Positions 27,679-36,777 of a DNA stretch of 64,000 nt are shown here, in pieces. This stretch comes from Pseudanabaena biceps (lineage in GTDB: Bacteria > Cyanobacteriota > Cyanobacteriia > Pseudanabaenales > Pseudanabaenaceae). Every line of letters starts with the position of its first letter. Position 1 is the first letter of the stretch. The notes under the pieces are model-generated. The model ran no database searches. It was not told the origin of the DNA and worked only from the letters and a program-made list of their open reading frames with translations. A program made the position numbers and the translations under genes. Location of the stretch: assembly GCA_013361095.1 (NCBI GenBank), contig JAATWA010000001.1, forward strand, positions 2,945,001 to 3,009,000, given 5' to 3'.

Positions 27679-28632
27679 ATGTTAAGCGTGAGAGTAATTT
27701 TTGACCCAACCCAAATTTCCCGTCCTACTGCGATCGCCCTCGGCAATTTTGATGGCGTTCATAGGGGACATCGTTGTGTGATTGCACCGATCACGCCTAC
27801 ATCTTTACGCGATCGCTATTCCCATTTGACAAGTACGGTTGTCTCATTTTCACCCCATCCCCAAGAATTTTTTGGCAAAAATCAGCGATCGCTCCTTGCG
27901 CCCTTTGACGAAAAAGTCGCCTTGCTAGAAAGTATTGGGATCGAACAATTGGTATTGCTGCCCTTTGATGCGGAGCTAGCAAAACTTACTGCTGTTGAAT
28001 TTATTCAAAAAATTTTAATCAACTCGCTGCAAGTTGAATTAATCAGCGTGGGTTTCGACTTTCGTTTTGGGCGACAGAGGCAAGGCGACATCACGGATTT
28101 ACAAAAAATCTGGGGCGATCGCCTCAACATCGTTTCAGAACAAACCATGAGCCTAAAGGGTCACGATCCTGTCAGGATTAGCAGTTCTAACATTCGTTTA
28201 GCGCTGAGCCAAGGTGAGATTGATTTAGCTAATGCATTGCTTGGTCGTCCTTACAATTTGGTGGGCAAAGTAATCCAAGGCAAGCAACTTGGACGCACGA
28301 TTGGTTTTCCGACTGCAAATTTAGAATTGCCTAGCCAGAAGTGTTTACCCCGCGATGGCGTTTATGCAGTGCAGGTCAAGATTAACAATCAATCTGGTCA
28401 ATCTAAATTTTTTGGGGTTATGAATATTGGAATGCGCCCAACTGTGGGAGGCGATCGACGGTCAGTGGAAGTGCATCTATTCAATTTTCAAGGCGATCTT
28501 TATGGGCAGCAAATTGATGTAGATATCTCTAAATTTATTCGAGCTGAACACAAGTTTGATTCGTTTGATGCGCTCAAGGATCAAATTCAATATGACTGTC
28601 AAATTGCGACCAATTATTTCGCAGCGTTATGA
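27679..28632 (+). CDS. ribF: Bifunctional riboflavin kinase / FAD synthetase
   Basis: A 317-residue bifunctional enzyme that makes FMN and then FAD. The N-terminal nucleotidyltransferase part has GNFDGVHRGH and VRISSSNIRLALSQGEI. The C-terminal flavokinase part has GRTIGFPTANLEL, YAVQV and FGVMNIGMRPTVGG. The order and length are those of RibF. It is divergent from pyk, with about 110 bp between the starts. Confidence 0.94.
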   Translation: MLSVRVIFDPTQISRPTAIALGNFDGVHRGHRCVIAPITPTSLRDRYSHLTSTVVSFSPHPQEFFGKNQRSLLAPFDEKVALLESIGIEQLVLLPFDAELAKLTAVEFIQKILINSLQVELISVGFDFRFGRQRQGDITDLQKIWGDRLNIVSEQTMSLKGHDPVRISSSNIRLALSQGEIDLANALLGRPYNLVGKVIQGKQLGRTIGFPTANLELPSQKCLPRDGVYAVQVKINNQSGQSKFFGVMNIGMRPTVGGDRRSVEVHLFNFQGDLYGQQIDVDISKFIRAEHKFDSFDALKDQIQYDCQIATNYFAAL

Positions 28633-28929
28633 GATGGCTGTTTATTTGTGGATAGGTTTATGAGTATGGCGATCGTCTGTATTTGTAAATTTTTTTGATC
28701 GCAATCAAATCGTGCAACTGTCACGATTTGATTTTAGTGCTAGATTAATTATCTGAATTAATGCCTAATATTTTTTAAAATAAATCGAAATAAAGATGTC
28801 TGATGCTCTGCAAGATATTGATTTAGAGCTGACAGTTCCACAAGTTTTTTAGTTTACTGAGTCTTTAGCTCGTTAATTTTTTAAATAGGCGATCGCTGTT
28901 TTTAGGGGATTGAATTAGCGATCTGTCCC
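28633..28929. other. 297-bp region between ribF and the toxin gene
   Basis: No gene is seen. It is AT-rich, contains an 18-codon open frame (28796-28852) that I do not regard as a gene, and ends with one of the two direct repeats that flank the toxin-antitoxin pair. Confidence 0.5.
28889..28923. repeat. Direct repeat, left of the toxin-antitoxin pair
   Basis: A 35-bp sequence containing a HIP1 octamer and TTTTTAGGGGATTGAATT. It matches the copy at 29493-29527 at 33 of 35 positions. The pair bracket the toxin-antitoxin genes. Confidence 0.85.
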
Positions 28930-29187
28930 CTAATAAATTTCTCTGCGATGACCGATTCTAGTAATGAATATTAACTGATTTTCTACATCAAATTCGTAAA
29001 TAACTCGATAATCCCCTACTCTTAACTTATAAAATCCAGACCACTGACTAGTCAATTGCAGTGGAGAAATCTTTTCAAAATTAACGCTTAACCATTGGAT
29101 TTTCTTCAGAATTCGGACGCGCTCAGCCTGAGAAATTTTATCTAAATCATCTACAGAGTCTGGTTCAAAACTTACAGAATAAGCCAT
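28930..29187 (-). CDS. RelE/ParE-family toxin
   Basis: An 85-residue protein of the RelE superfamily. The segment FYKLRVGDYRVIYEFDVENQLIFITRIGHRREIY is the typical C-terminal beta-sheet with the basic residues used by ribosome-dependent mRNA interferases. The start ATG abuts the antitoxin stop (TAAATG), so both are translated from one message. RelE-like activity is expected but not proven; ParE-type gyrase poisoning is the alternative. Confidence 0.85.
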   Translation of the reverse strand: MAYSVSFEPDSVDDLDKISQAERVRILKKIQWLSVNFEKISPLQLTSQWSGFYKLRVGDYRVIYEFDVENQLIFITRIGHRREIY

Positions 29188-29415
29188 TTATTGCCTTATT
29201 CCATATTTTTTGTATACCTCTGATGCTGGAATAGTAGATCTTCCTTCCATCCGCTTTTTCCGTACATTTAGCAAACTTTGCATGAATAATTCCTTGATTT
29301 CTTTCTCTTGATCGGGATCTGCCAAGTATTCATTCAAACGTTCATCTACAGTATTACGAATTAAGGTTTGTAGTTGCTCTACAGTCAAGTCTTTTACTTG
29401 CATAGTTTTTACCAA
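29188..29415 (-). CDS. Antitoxin partner of the RelE-like toxin
   Basis: A 75-residue acidic, helical protein directly upstream of the toxin with no spacer. It begins MVKTMQVKDLTVEQLQTLIRN, and the middle DERLNEYLADPDQEKEIKE is typical of small cyanobacterial antitoxins that accompany RelE-type toxins. The C-terminal part (STIPASEVYKKYGIRQ) would bind the toxin. A second ATG four codons in (29403) is also possible. Autoregulation of the operon is usual for the class. Confidence 0.75.
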   Translation of the reverse strand: MVKTMQVKDLTVEQLQTLIRNTVDERLNEYLADPDQEKEIKELFMQSLLNVRKKRMEGRSTIPASEVYKKYGIRQ

Positions 29416-29492
29416 CGATGAAATATATAAGCAATCATAGCAATTATTTAGATTATGGATAGGCGATCACTATTTGATTGTTTTTTAGATAT

Positions 29493-29527
29493 GCGATCGC
29501 TATTTTTAGGGGATTGAATTGGCGATC
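29493..29527. repeat. Direct repeat, right of the toxin-antitoxin pair
   Basis: The second copy of the 35-bp repeat at 28889-28923, differing at two positions. It lies 78 bp upstream of the antitoxin start. Confidence 0.85.
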
Positions 29528-29565
29528 AATTTTTTGACATATAGTAAGTAACTACGAAAAACTAC

Positions 29566-29624
29566 TCCCATTCAAGGACTATTGGTGCGGCGCGAAGCGC
29601 CGCACCAATAGTCCTTGAATGGGA
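29566..29624. repeat. Intergenic palindrome, 28-bp arms, GC core
   Basis: Perfect 28-bp arms (TCCCATTCAAGGACTATTGG then TGCGGCGC) around GAA. It lies just upstream of the panB start and would form in the panB leader RNA. Confidence 0.93.
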
Positions 29625-29647
29625 AGGAATCTACGAGGAATCTACCG

Positions 29648-30421
29648 ATGCCAGTAACGATCGCCCAAATCCAGAAATGGAAACAGCAAAAAAAAACAAT
29701 TGCTGCCCTGACTGCTAGTGACTATGCGATCGCCAAGTTACTAGATCGAGCAGGTGTCGATTTGATTTTGGTGGGAGATTCCCTTGCGATGGTGACATTG
29801 GGCTACAAAAATACTCTGCCTGTGACGCTAGATGACATGATCCGCCATGCTCAAGCTGTGGGACGCGGCGTTGAAAATGCGCTACTAATTGTGGATTTGC
29901 CCTTTCTTAGCTATCAAGTTAGCCCAGAGGAAGCACTGCGATCGGCTGGTAGGATTTTTAAAGAGACTGAAGCGAAGGGGATCAAGCTAGAAGGCGGCTA
30001 TCCAGAAATGGTGTCAACGATCCGCAAGATTATACAGGCGGGGATGCCTGTGATGGGGCATGTGGGACTAACGCCCCAGTCAGTCCATCAAATTGGCTAT
30101 CGGGTGCAGGGGAAATTACCTAAAGCCGCAAATGAAATTTTAGATCAAGCTAAAGCTCTAGTTGATGCAGGAATTTTTGCATTGCTATTAGAAAACATCC
30201 CTACTGATCTTGCCACTAAAATTACAGAACTAATTCCTGTGCCAACGATTGGCATCGGTGCTGGCAAAGGGTGTGATGGACAAATCTTAGTCACCCACGA
30301 TGTTTTGGGGTTATCTGATTGGCAGCCATCTTTTGCGCGTAAGTATGTAGATTTGCAAGCAGTTATTACCGATGCTGTGCAGCAATATTGTCAAGATATT
30401 CGCGAGAATGTTATAGATTAA
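29648..30421 (+). CDS. panB: 3-methyl-2-oxobutanoate hydroxymethyltransferase
   Basis: A 257-residue enzyme that adds a hydroxymethyl group from methylene-tetrahydrofolate to alpha-ketoisovalerate, the first step of pantothenate synthesis. It shows [30 protein letters not shown], the KLEGGY and GHVGLTPQ stretches and [18 protein letters not shown]. The open frame extends back to a TTG at 29615 inside the palindrome arm; ATG 29648 with GAGGA 8 nt upstream is the better start. The stop is in a palindrome arm. Confidence 0.94.
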   Translation: MPVTIAQIQKWKQQKKTIAALTASDYAIAKLLDRAGVDLILVGDSLAMVTLGYKNTLPVTLDDMIRHAQAVGRGVENALLIVDLPFLSYQVSPEEALRSAGRIFKETEAKGIKLEGGYPEMVSTIRKIIQAGMPVMGHVGLTPQSVHQIGYRVQGKLPKAANEILDQAKALVDAGIFALLLENIPTDLATKITELIPVPTIGIGAGKGCDGQILVTHDVLGLSDWQPSFARKYVDLQAVITDAVQQYCQDIRENVID

Positions 30422-30466
30422 AACTATAAGTGGCGGCGCTTTGCGCCGCCACTTATAGTTTTAATC
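30416..30466. terminator. Bidirectional terminator containing both stop codons
   Basis: Perfect 24-bp arms (GATTAAAACTATAAGTGGCG then GCGC) around TTT. The left arm begins with the last codon and stop of panB (GAT TAA). The right arm is the mirror and holds the last codon and stop (GAT TAA) of the convergent gene. Confidence 0.93.
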
Positions 30467-31012
30467 AACGTAAGAACCACGATATTTGATGCGTTCTTTG
30501 GGCTTAGCTGACTTTTGTGATCGCCTCTCGGTCTCAAAAGTATCACCAGTCTCGGCATTGTTTTGCTCTTTATCGCCAGTCTCAATACTTACACCGCGAT
30601 ATTTGATTACCGTTGATGTTTTGAGATCCTCGCTTTTACTAACACCACCACTATTGTCAAGGTTCAGCTTAACTTCTTCAGGCTGATAGACAATACCGCG
30701 ATATCTCATGAGAGATACATCTTGGGTGATCGCTTCAGATGTATCTAGATTAGATCCAGTCTGATTTACTTTTGATGATTTACTGACATCACGAGATACT
30801 GGCGGTGTATAAAGCTTACCTAAAACTTTAAAGCAAAAATAGGGTAGAGCTACAGCGATTACTAAAATCACAATCAGAGAATCGATTTCTGAAAGAAGAC
30901 TAAAAACAAATTCGTCATGGGATGTGTATGCCCACACGGACATCATCGAGCCAAGTGCAATTGCTAAGGCAACTTGCAAAATACGATAAAAGAAGGACTT
31001 TTTCATCGACAA
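30461..31012 (-). CDS. Membrane protein with three YRG motifs (DUF4278-like)
   Basis: A 183-residue protein with two N-terminal membrane segments (about 8-28 and 42-62) followed by a hydrophilic tail. The tail carries three copies of a short motif: MRYRGIVYQ, IKYRGVSIE and IKYRGSYVD, the last at the extreme C-terminus. YRG motifs of this style define the small cyanobacterial DUF4278 family. The function is unknown. Both this gene and panB end in GAT TAA inside a shared palindrome. Confidence 0.65.
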   Translation of the reverse strand: MSMKKSFFYRILQVALAIALGSMMSVWAYTSHDEFVFSLLSEIDSLIVILVIAVALPYFCFKVLGKLYTPPVSRDVSKSSKVNQTGSNLDTSEAITQDVSLMRYRGIVYQPEEVKLNLDNSGGVSKSEDLKTSTVIKYRGVSIETGDKEQNNAETGDTFETERRSQKSAKPKERIKYRGSYVD

Positions 31013-31086
31013 AGCGCCACATTAGATTTAAATAACATAGCGCTTATTGATCATAGCGATCGCTATATTCGTTACGGTTTTGATTT

Positions 31087-31114
31087 GTCTTAAAACAAGT
31101 GAATGTTGCTATAT
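31087..31114. repeat. Solo copy of the 28-bp palindrome flank
   Basis: GTCTTAAAACAAGTGAATG followed by TTGCTATAT, preceded by GGTTTTGATTT as at 60301. No palindrome is adjacent, so this looks like a remnant or partial family member. It is in the leader region of the GT9 gene. Confidence 0.5.
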
Positions 31115-31257
31115 ACAGCGTTTCACAATCCTGTACTTCGCTTGCGTGAAAAGCGCTATAACTGACGAGAATTGCAGGTTGTATTAATGCTATCTATATC
31201 AACTCCCAAAAACAAAGTAATATGTCTTACGGTCTTCGTCTTAGAGATGTGTAAATT

Positions 31258-32202
31258 ATGATGCGAATACTGGCATTGGTTCCAGGTGGGACTGGCGATC
31301 AGCTACTGTTTTTCCCGACACTGGATACCCTCAAACAACAGTATCCCAATGCCGAGATTGATGTGGTGGTAGAGCCACGAGCTATGGCAGCTTATCGCGT
31401 TTGCCAATCTGTAAATCGCGTACTTAAATTTGATTTTAACGATCGCAACTCCTTAGCAGATTTTGGCAATCTGCTAGGCACAATCCGCGATCGCGAATAT
31501 GATGCCGCCATTAGTGCGGAGCCAAAATTTTCCACGAATATTTTGCTATGGCTGACGGGTATTCCTAAACGGGTATCCTTTGCGGGTCAGGGTGACTTTT
31601 TACTAACAGATGTGATTAGCGCCGATCCTCAAGAATATACAGCTATCCAAAAACATAATTTGCTGATGGCATTCAATGTGCAGAGAGACTGTCCGCCGAT
31701 CAAAGTAAATTTACCTAAGGGCGATTTAGATTGGGCAACTGCTGAACAAAAGCGCCTCGGACTTCAGCAAAGTGGATTTATCTTGCTCAATTGCAGTGCT
31801 TATGCTGGTTATCCTGCGGAAAGTTGGGCAGCGATCGCTCTTGAGATGCAAGCCAAGTTGCCCAACTTGCCAGTTGTGGCAGTCGATAATGTTAACAATG
31901 CAGATTTATTGCAACAATTAGGATCTACAGTTCCTAATCTGCGAATTACTAGCCCAACTGACATTGGCAAACTGACCGCGATCATTGCTTCAGCCAATTT
32001 ATTTATTTGTGCGGAAGGTGACGCGATGCAGCTTGGTGTTGCCGTTGGCACAGCTTTAGTCGTGACTTTGAGCGCTGACACTCCTCCCTCGGTATTTTTA
32101 CCGATCGCTGAGAAACGTATTAAATATGTACAGGCGATCGCGGGACAAACTATCCCAGAGATTAATCCCAAAACAGTTTTAGCCAAGATTTGGGAGAGCT
32201 AA
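31258..32202 (+). CDS. Glycosyltransferase family 9 protein
   Basis: A 314-residue GT-B fold protein of family 9 (ADP-heptose:LPS heptosyltransferase type). The N-terminus MMRILALVPGGTGDQLLFFPTL and the later FILLNCSAYAGYPAESWAAIA and TSPTDIGKLTAIIASANLFICAEGDAMQLGVAVGT fit the family. It probably adds a sugar in envelope polysaccharide synthesis; donor and acceptor are unknown. The terminator hairpin starts within its stop codon. Confidence 0.78.
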   Translation: MMRILALVPGGTGDQLLFFPTLDTLKQQYPNAEIDVVVEPRAMAAYRVCQSVNRVLKFDFNDRNSLADFGNLLGTIRDREYDAAISAEPKFSTNILLWLTGIPKRVSFAGQGDFLLTDVISADPQEYTAIQKHNLLMAFNVQRDCPPIKVNLPKGDLDWATAEQKRLGLQQSGFILLNCSAYAGYPAESWAAIALEMQAKLPNLPVVAVDNVNNADLLQQLGSTVPNLRITSPTDIGKLTAIIASANLFICAEGDAMQLGVAVGTALVVTLSADTPPSVFLPIAEKRIKYVQAIAGQTIPEINPKTVLAKIWES

Positions 32203-32237
32203 TCAAAAAAGGCTTGCGACGCAAGCCTTTTTTGATT
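32201..32237. terminator. Terminator between convergent genes
   Basis: Perfect 17-bp arms (AATCAAAAAAGGCTTGC) around GAC, with T6 on both strands. It overlaps the stop of the GT9 gene and ends 9 bp before the pentapeptide gene. Confidence 0.88.
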
Positions 32238-32245
32238 TGCTTAAT

Positions 32246-32926
32246 TTAACGCTTGGCATCTTCTAAATAAGCGCCATCAAGCTTTACGGCATGAAGATCA
32301 GTATTTTTTAAATTAGCTCCTTTCAGTCTTGCGCCATTAAAATCTGTTTTGCGTAACACCGCGCCACTCAGGTTAGCTCTAGTCAAATTTGCGCCACTCA
32401 AATTTGCACCACTTAGCTCAGTTTCACATAACGAAGCATTGCTTAAGTTAGCACCGTTTAAATTTGCTCCTGCCAGATTAGCATCGCTAAGATCGGCATT
32501 GGTGAGATCTGCGCCACTCAAATTTGCGCCCATCAAGTTAGCATTGCGTAAGAATGTACCACTGAGATTTGCGCCACTGAGATCGGCAAGACTCAGATTT
32601 ACCGCGCTTAGGTTGGCGAGACTCAGGTTTGTCCCACTGAGATTTGTCATGCAAAGGGTCACATCTTGAAATGTTGCCAAACTTAGATTTGCGCCACTAA
32701 GATTAGCAAGAGTAAGATTGGCTTCTCGCAAATTTGCCCCAATCAAATTTGCACCGCCCAAATTCGCTAAACTTAAGTCAGCGCCGCTGAAGTCGGCTTT
32801 ACTAACTTCCGCATAGATAAGATTTGCTTCAATCAGATCAATTTGCAGTCGATGTTTCTGCGATCGCCAAAAATTCCAATTTTCCACCCCTTGCTGTAGT
32901 TGACTTAGATGCTCTTGATTTGCCAC
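32246..32926 (-). CDS. Pentapeptide repeat protein
   Basis: A 226-residue protein. Residues about 30-222 are uninterrupted pentapeptide repeats of the A(D/N)LSX type (ANLSGANLSLA, ADLSGANLSGT, ANLNGANLSNA). These form a right-handed quadrilateral beta-helix. There is no signal peptide, so it is probably cytoplasmic or lumenal by another route. The molecular role of cyanobacterial pentapeptide proteins is mostly unknown. Confidence 0.92.
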   Translation of the reverse strand: MANQEHLSQLQQGVENWNFWRSQKHRLQIDLIEANLIYAEVSKADFSGADLSLANLGGANLIGANLREANLTLANLSGANLSLATFQDVTLCMTNLSGTNLSLANLSAVNLSLADLSGANLSGTFLRNANLMGANLSGADLTNADLSDANLAGANLNGANLSNASLCETELSGANLSGANLTRANLSGAVLRKTDFNGARLKGANLKNTDLHAVKLDGAYLEDAKR

Positions 32927-33144
32927 TGTCTTGGCTCCATGCTCAATAGAAGTATTCTGTTATAAAATCTTTCAAAATTTATCCCCAGTTCATAACAATA
33001 GATCAACACCGAAAAATTTTTACTAGTCATGACAATTCGCAACAAACCTAACTTTAGCTAGCGTGCAAACCACTATAGTGGTATACCTTGTCAGGGGTGC
33101 TTTGAAATCAAAATTGTGACTTGAAATAGAATCAGTCTATCAAT

Positions 33145-34059
33145 ATGAAATCACTTGGACTAAGAACCAAAAACTATTTTTCATTGACGATCGCGCTCTA
33201 TCTTTCTAGTAGTGCTGTGATATCTGGCTTTGTCTTAACTGATAAGCCGCTTTTTGATACAAGCGCGATCGCCCAATCCATAAACCCCATACCCTCTTGT
33301 CCACAACTGAGCAATCGTCCCTATGCAGTGGTAGTGGATCGTCCTGCTAATTCTTTACCTCAATTACCAGAATTTCTGGCGATCGCTGCCGTGCCATGTA
33401 GTTATCTCAATACTTCAATGACTTTTTTTGGAGGATTCGATAATATTCAAGCATCCTCATTTCGGGCTAATCAACTCCGCCAATTGCAAATAGATGCAGT
33501 TATCCATTCATTTTCGCAAAAGGTAAATGATATTCCTGTATCCTTGCGCGGTGCATTGGTTTTAGTGGAACTCACTAATGATCCGAACCTAGAAATTACC
33601 CTTGTGCAATCCCTATCTGGAAAAAATGCTGTATTTGCGTCATTTAACAATCGCTCAGTTATTTTGGCTGCGCCTTTATCTAGTCAGACGATGGCAAGTG
33701 CGATCGCGACAAAACTACGCAGTCAAGGACTTGCCGCTCAAGTCGTCGGGGCTTCACTGATTGCTAACCCCAATATTTCTGCCAATCCTGTTAACAGTTC
33801 TGTTCCCAGAACTTCACTACCATCTTCTACCCCTAAAACATCATCAAATTCTGTTTCTAAAATCTATCGGGTATTAGTTCCTAACAATAGTGCTTCTCGA
33901 CTAAGACAGATTCGAGAATTCGCTCCCGATGCTTTTGAGGTGATCCTCAGAGGAAAGTCTTACATTCAGGCACGGACTTATACTGATCGTGGTAATGCTC
34001 ATCGGGAGCGCGATCGCCTCAATGTTCAGTTCCCTGGCACAGTTTTAATTCAAGATTAA
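33145..34059 (+). CDS. Exported hypothetical protein
   Basis: A 304-residue protein with a signal peptide (hydrophobic 17-38, likely cleavage after TSAIAQS near residue 46). The mature part has a globular region up to about 215, a Ser/Pro/Thr-rich linker (215-235) and a C-terminal domain of about 65 residues (KIYRVLVPNNSASRLRQIRE, YIQARTYTDRGNAHRERDRLN) that resembles an SPOR-type peptidoglycan-binding fold in pattern. I do not recognise a named family. Confidence 0.6.
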   Translation: MKSLGLRTKNYFSLTIALYLSSSAVISGFVLTDKPLFDTSAIAQSINPIPSCPQLSNRPYAVVVDRPANSLPQLPEFLAIAAVPCSYLNTSMTFFGGFDNIQASSFRANQLRQLQIDAVIHSFSQKVNDIPVSLRGALVLVELTNDPNLEITLVQSLSGKNAVFASFNNRSVILAAPLSSQTMASAIATKLRSQGLAAQVVGASLIANPNISANPVNSSVPRTSLPSSTPKTSSNSVSKIYRVLVPNNSASRLRQIREFAPDAFEVILRGKSYIQARTYTDRGNAHRERDRLNVQFPGTVLIQD

Positions 34060-34095
34060 GGGCTTCCATCCAATCTTTAGGCAAAACATAAAACT

Positions 34096-34845
34096 ATGAC
34101 ATCTAGTTCTAAGTCAATGACCGCTGAATTGCCTTCTTACACCATACGGGTAAGCGATCGCGCTAAATGTGTCCGTCTTTCGATTTCCATTGAGTCTGGA
34201 TTGGAAGTTGTCATTCCTGCAAATTATGATCGGCATAAAATTCCTGAAATTGTTCAAAAAAAGCGAGATTGGATTATTCGCAATCAACTTAAACTTGATC
34301 AGCGTGAAGCATTTTTTCAGTCACAGGCTCCCCATGAGTTACCCGATCGCCTAAATTTACAATCCCTAGGAGAAGAGTGGAAGGTTGAATATGAGCAAGT
34401 GGAGACTAAATTAAGGGGAATAATCATCAAGGAAGAACAATCTAGCTTTAGGCTAATTCTCAAAGGGAATATTGCTGATATTGAAGTCTGTAAATTTTTT
34501 CTGAAACAATGGTTAATGCAGAGAGCCGAAGTACAGTTGTCGAAGTGGTTACGTAAGGTTAGTAATAGGGTGAAACTGCCCTATGGCAATGTGGCTGTAC
34601 GCAGTCAAAAAACATTGTGGGGAAGTTGTTCCCGAGATCGCAATATTAGTTTGAACTATAAACTTTTATTTCTGGAAGCCGATGTGGTGGAATATGTGCT
34701 GCTCCATGAGCTTTGTCATACGGTACATATGAATCACTCAGATAAATTTTGGAACTTAGTTAGGAAGTTTGAGAAAAATTACAAAATTCTCGATAAGTCT
34801 CTCAATCGCTCATGGCAGATTGTCCCCGCATGGTTAGACTTTTAA
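34096..34845 (+). CDS. YgjP-like (DUF45) zinc metallopeptidase
   Basis: A 249-residue cytoplasmic protein. The zinc site HELCHTVHMNHSDKFW (HExxH with a downstream His) and the preceding KTLWGSCSRDRNISLNYKLLF stretch are diagnostic of the YgjP/DUF45 metallopeptidase family related to M48 and SprT. The substrate is unknown. It starts 36 bp after the preceding gene on the same strand, so the two may be co-transcribed. Confidence 0.88.
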   Translation: MTSSSKSMTAELPSYTIRVSDRAKCVRLSISIESGLEVVIPANYDRHKIPEIVQKKRDWIIRNQLKLDQREAFFQSQAPHELPDRLNLQSLGEEWKVEYEQVETKLRGIIIKEEQSSFRLILKGNIADIEVCKFFLKQWLMQRAEVQLSKWLRKVSNRVKLPYGNVAVRSQKTLWGSCSRDRNISLNYKLLFLEADVVEYVLLHELCHTVHMNHSDKFWNLVRKFEKNYKILDKSLNRSWQIVPAWLDF

Positions 34846-35012
34846 CTATTTTCTTGGTTCGGGTTTGAGCGCGAAGTGCTGTAAATATATTAGCTGTGAG
34901 CTAGCTCACAGCTAATTGGTTAATTAGCACTATGGAAAATTTTGGTTAAGCAATATACTGTCTTCTTGAAATTGAATCTTGTAAGTAGTTCACAAATTAG
35001 AGGCTTAGATGT

Positions 35013-36776
35013 ATGACTGAAACAAAACCCAATTTACTCCCTCTCATTGGTGGGGCTGCTATTGTGGTCGCTGGGGGGGCTGGAGCCGCTTACTTTTTCT
35101 TGAATAAAGCGAACATTACACCCATCGGTGGTGGCAGCGTCGCAGGGACATTGACTTTAGTGCCGAAGCAGTCCTTGATGGCTTTGTCAATATCAACCGA
35201 TGGCGAGGCTTTATCTAAATTAGATCAGTTTTTATCGCCAGAAACCAGAAAACTTTACGATCAGGCGATCGCAGAAACCAAAAAAGGGCTGTCATCAGGT
35301 GACTTCGACTACGAGAAGGATATTAAACCTTGGATTGGGAAGAACGTATCTGTGGCAATTTTGCCATCCAGCAAAACCGCTAGCCTTCTTCCTAGCAACG
35401 CTCTTGCCTCCACAAATCGCTATGTGCCGATGAGCAACAATAGCAGCAATATTGACTCTGCTTTGCTGGCTCAAGCCAAAGTCGCTCCTAGTAAAGCCGC
35501 AAATCCTCCTAATATCTTGATCGTGGCTGAAGTAAAAGACAAAGCTGGTGCCGCAAAGTTTTTTGAAAAGGTGAAGACTAAGGCAGGCGGTAAAGAGAAA
35601 CAGTCTGATTACAAAGGTGTAAAGATTACTGAGTACGGTGAAGGCTCTGGATCGAGTGTCACGGCTATGGTCGGAGATTATTTGCTGGTTACGCCTCAAA
35701 AGCAAGATGCGATGCAAAAGGCGATCGATACATTTAAGGGGGAAGCTTCGTTAGCAAATGAAGCGAAGGCTGACAACCTAAAAATTCAGAATCCTGTTGT
35801 TCAAATCTACATTCCCAATTTTAGCGAATCAATTGTCCAACTCTCGGCACTTAGCCCCGAAGCGCAGACGATTCCCCCTGAATCTTTAGAACAGTTGAAG
35901 CAAATCAAATCGATGAATTTAGGGGTTGGTATTGATGATGCAGGAGTGCGGTTTAAGGCAGTTGGTAAGTTTGATCCTGCCGCGATCGCTGCGCTCAAGA
36001 ATTCACCCAATAAAATAATGGGTCAGCTTCCATCCCAAGCCTTTGCTCTGGCAACTGGTTTTAATCTTAAAAATTCTTGGGAACAATTTGTCAAATCATC
36101 AGAAAAAACTCCTGAAGTCAAGAAAAGTCTTGATGAAACAAGAGCGCAGTTGAAAGCCTCTCCTTTTGCCCTTGATCTAGACAAAGACATCTTTGGATGG
36201 ATGGATGGTGAGTTTGCGATCGCTTCTATATCGACAAAGCCAGAAGGGATTTTGGCTCAGACTCAAGGGCTAGCTCCTTTGTTAATGTTCCAAACCAGTA
36301 ATCGTGCGGGCGGTGAGTCATTGCTGAAGAAGTTTGATGATTTTGTCACTCAAAATGGTGGCAAAGTCGGTAAAAAAGACGTTGGTGGAGTTGCGGTTAC
36401 GGAATGGTCAGTCCCTGGTGCGCCAGGGGCGATCGTCTCCCACGGCTGGAGCCAAAAGGATACTTTGTTTATCACGGCTTCACCAATTGTGTCTTTGTTT
36501 GTGCCGAAACCTGCTACTGCGATCGATGCTGATAGCGCTTTTAAGTCAGTTGTTAGCAGCTTGCCTACTAATAACGTTGGCTACTTTTACCTTGATGCCG
36601 ATCGCACATGGAGTATTGTTCAAACATTTCTTCCTCCTGCTGAAAAGGAAAAGACTCCAGCCGATGTGAAGGCTCTTATTACCTCAATCCGTGGTCTAGC
36701 GGTAACGGCAATCTATCCTAATCAAGACACAGGAGAAGTTGAAGCAATCTTGGCTTTAAAAAAAGGCGGTAAGTAA
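35013..36776 (+). CDS. DUF3352 domain protein, membrane anchored
   Basis: A 587-residue protein with one N-terminal hydrophobic segment (10-31, IGGAAIVVAGGAGAAYFFL), acting as anchor or uncleaved signal. The rest is a large extracytoplasmic region of the cyanobacterial DUF3352 family, with paired alpha/beta modules (PNILIVAEVKDKAGAAKFFEKVKT, then LLMFQTSNRAGGESLLKKFDDFV). The function is unknown. It is followed within 2 bp by a long palindrome. Confidence 0.8.
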   Translation: MTETKPNLLPLIGGAAIVVAGGAGAAYFFLNKANITPIGGGSVAGTLTLVPKQSLMALSISTDGEALSKLDQFLSPETRKLYDQAIAETKKGLSSGDFDYEKDIKPWIGKNVSVAILPSSKTASLLPSNALASTNRYVPMSNNSSNIDSALLAQAKVAPSKAANPPNILIVAEVKDKAGAAKFFEKVKTKAGGKEKQSDYKGVKITEYGEGSGSSVTAMVGDYLLVTPQKQDAMQKAIDTFKGEASLANEAKADNLKIQNPVVQIYIPNFSESIVQLSALSPEAQTIPPESLEQLKQIKSMNLGVGIDDAGVRFKAVGKFDPAAIAALKNSPNKIMGQLPSQAFALATGFNLKNSWEQFVKSSEKTPEVKKSLDETRAQLKASPFALDLDKDIFGWMDGEFAIASISTKPEGILAQTQGLAPLLMFQTSNRAGGESLLKKFDDFVTQNGGKVGKKDVGGVAVTEWSVPGAPGAIVSHGWSQKDTLFITASPIVSLFVPKPATAIDADSAFKSVVSSLPTNNVGYFYLDADRTWSIVQTFLPPAEKEKTPADVKALITSIRGLAVTAIYPNQDTGEVEAILALKKGGK

Positions 36777-36777
36777 T

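Noticed and set aside
28796..28852. An 18-codon frame starting MSDALQDIDLELTVPQVF
   Set aside because: It has an ATG and a weak AAAG upstream and could be a gene stump, but it is too short and unrecognised to support.
32349..32669. A 106-codon plus-strand frame with repeated APLKFAP units
   Set aside because: It is the complement of the pentapeptide repeats; the regularity comes from the real gene on the other strand.
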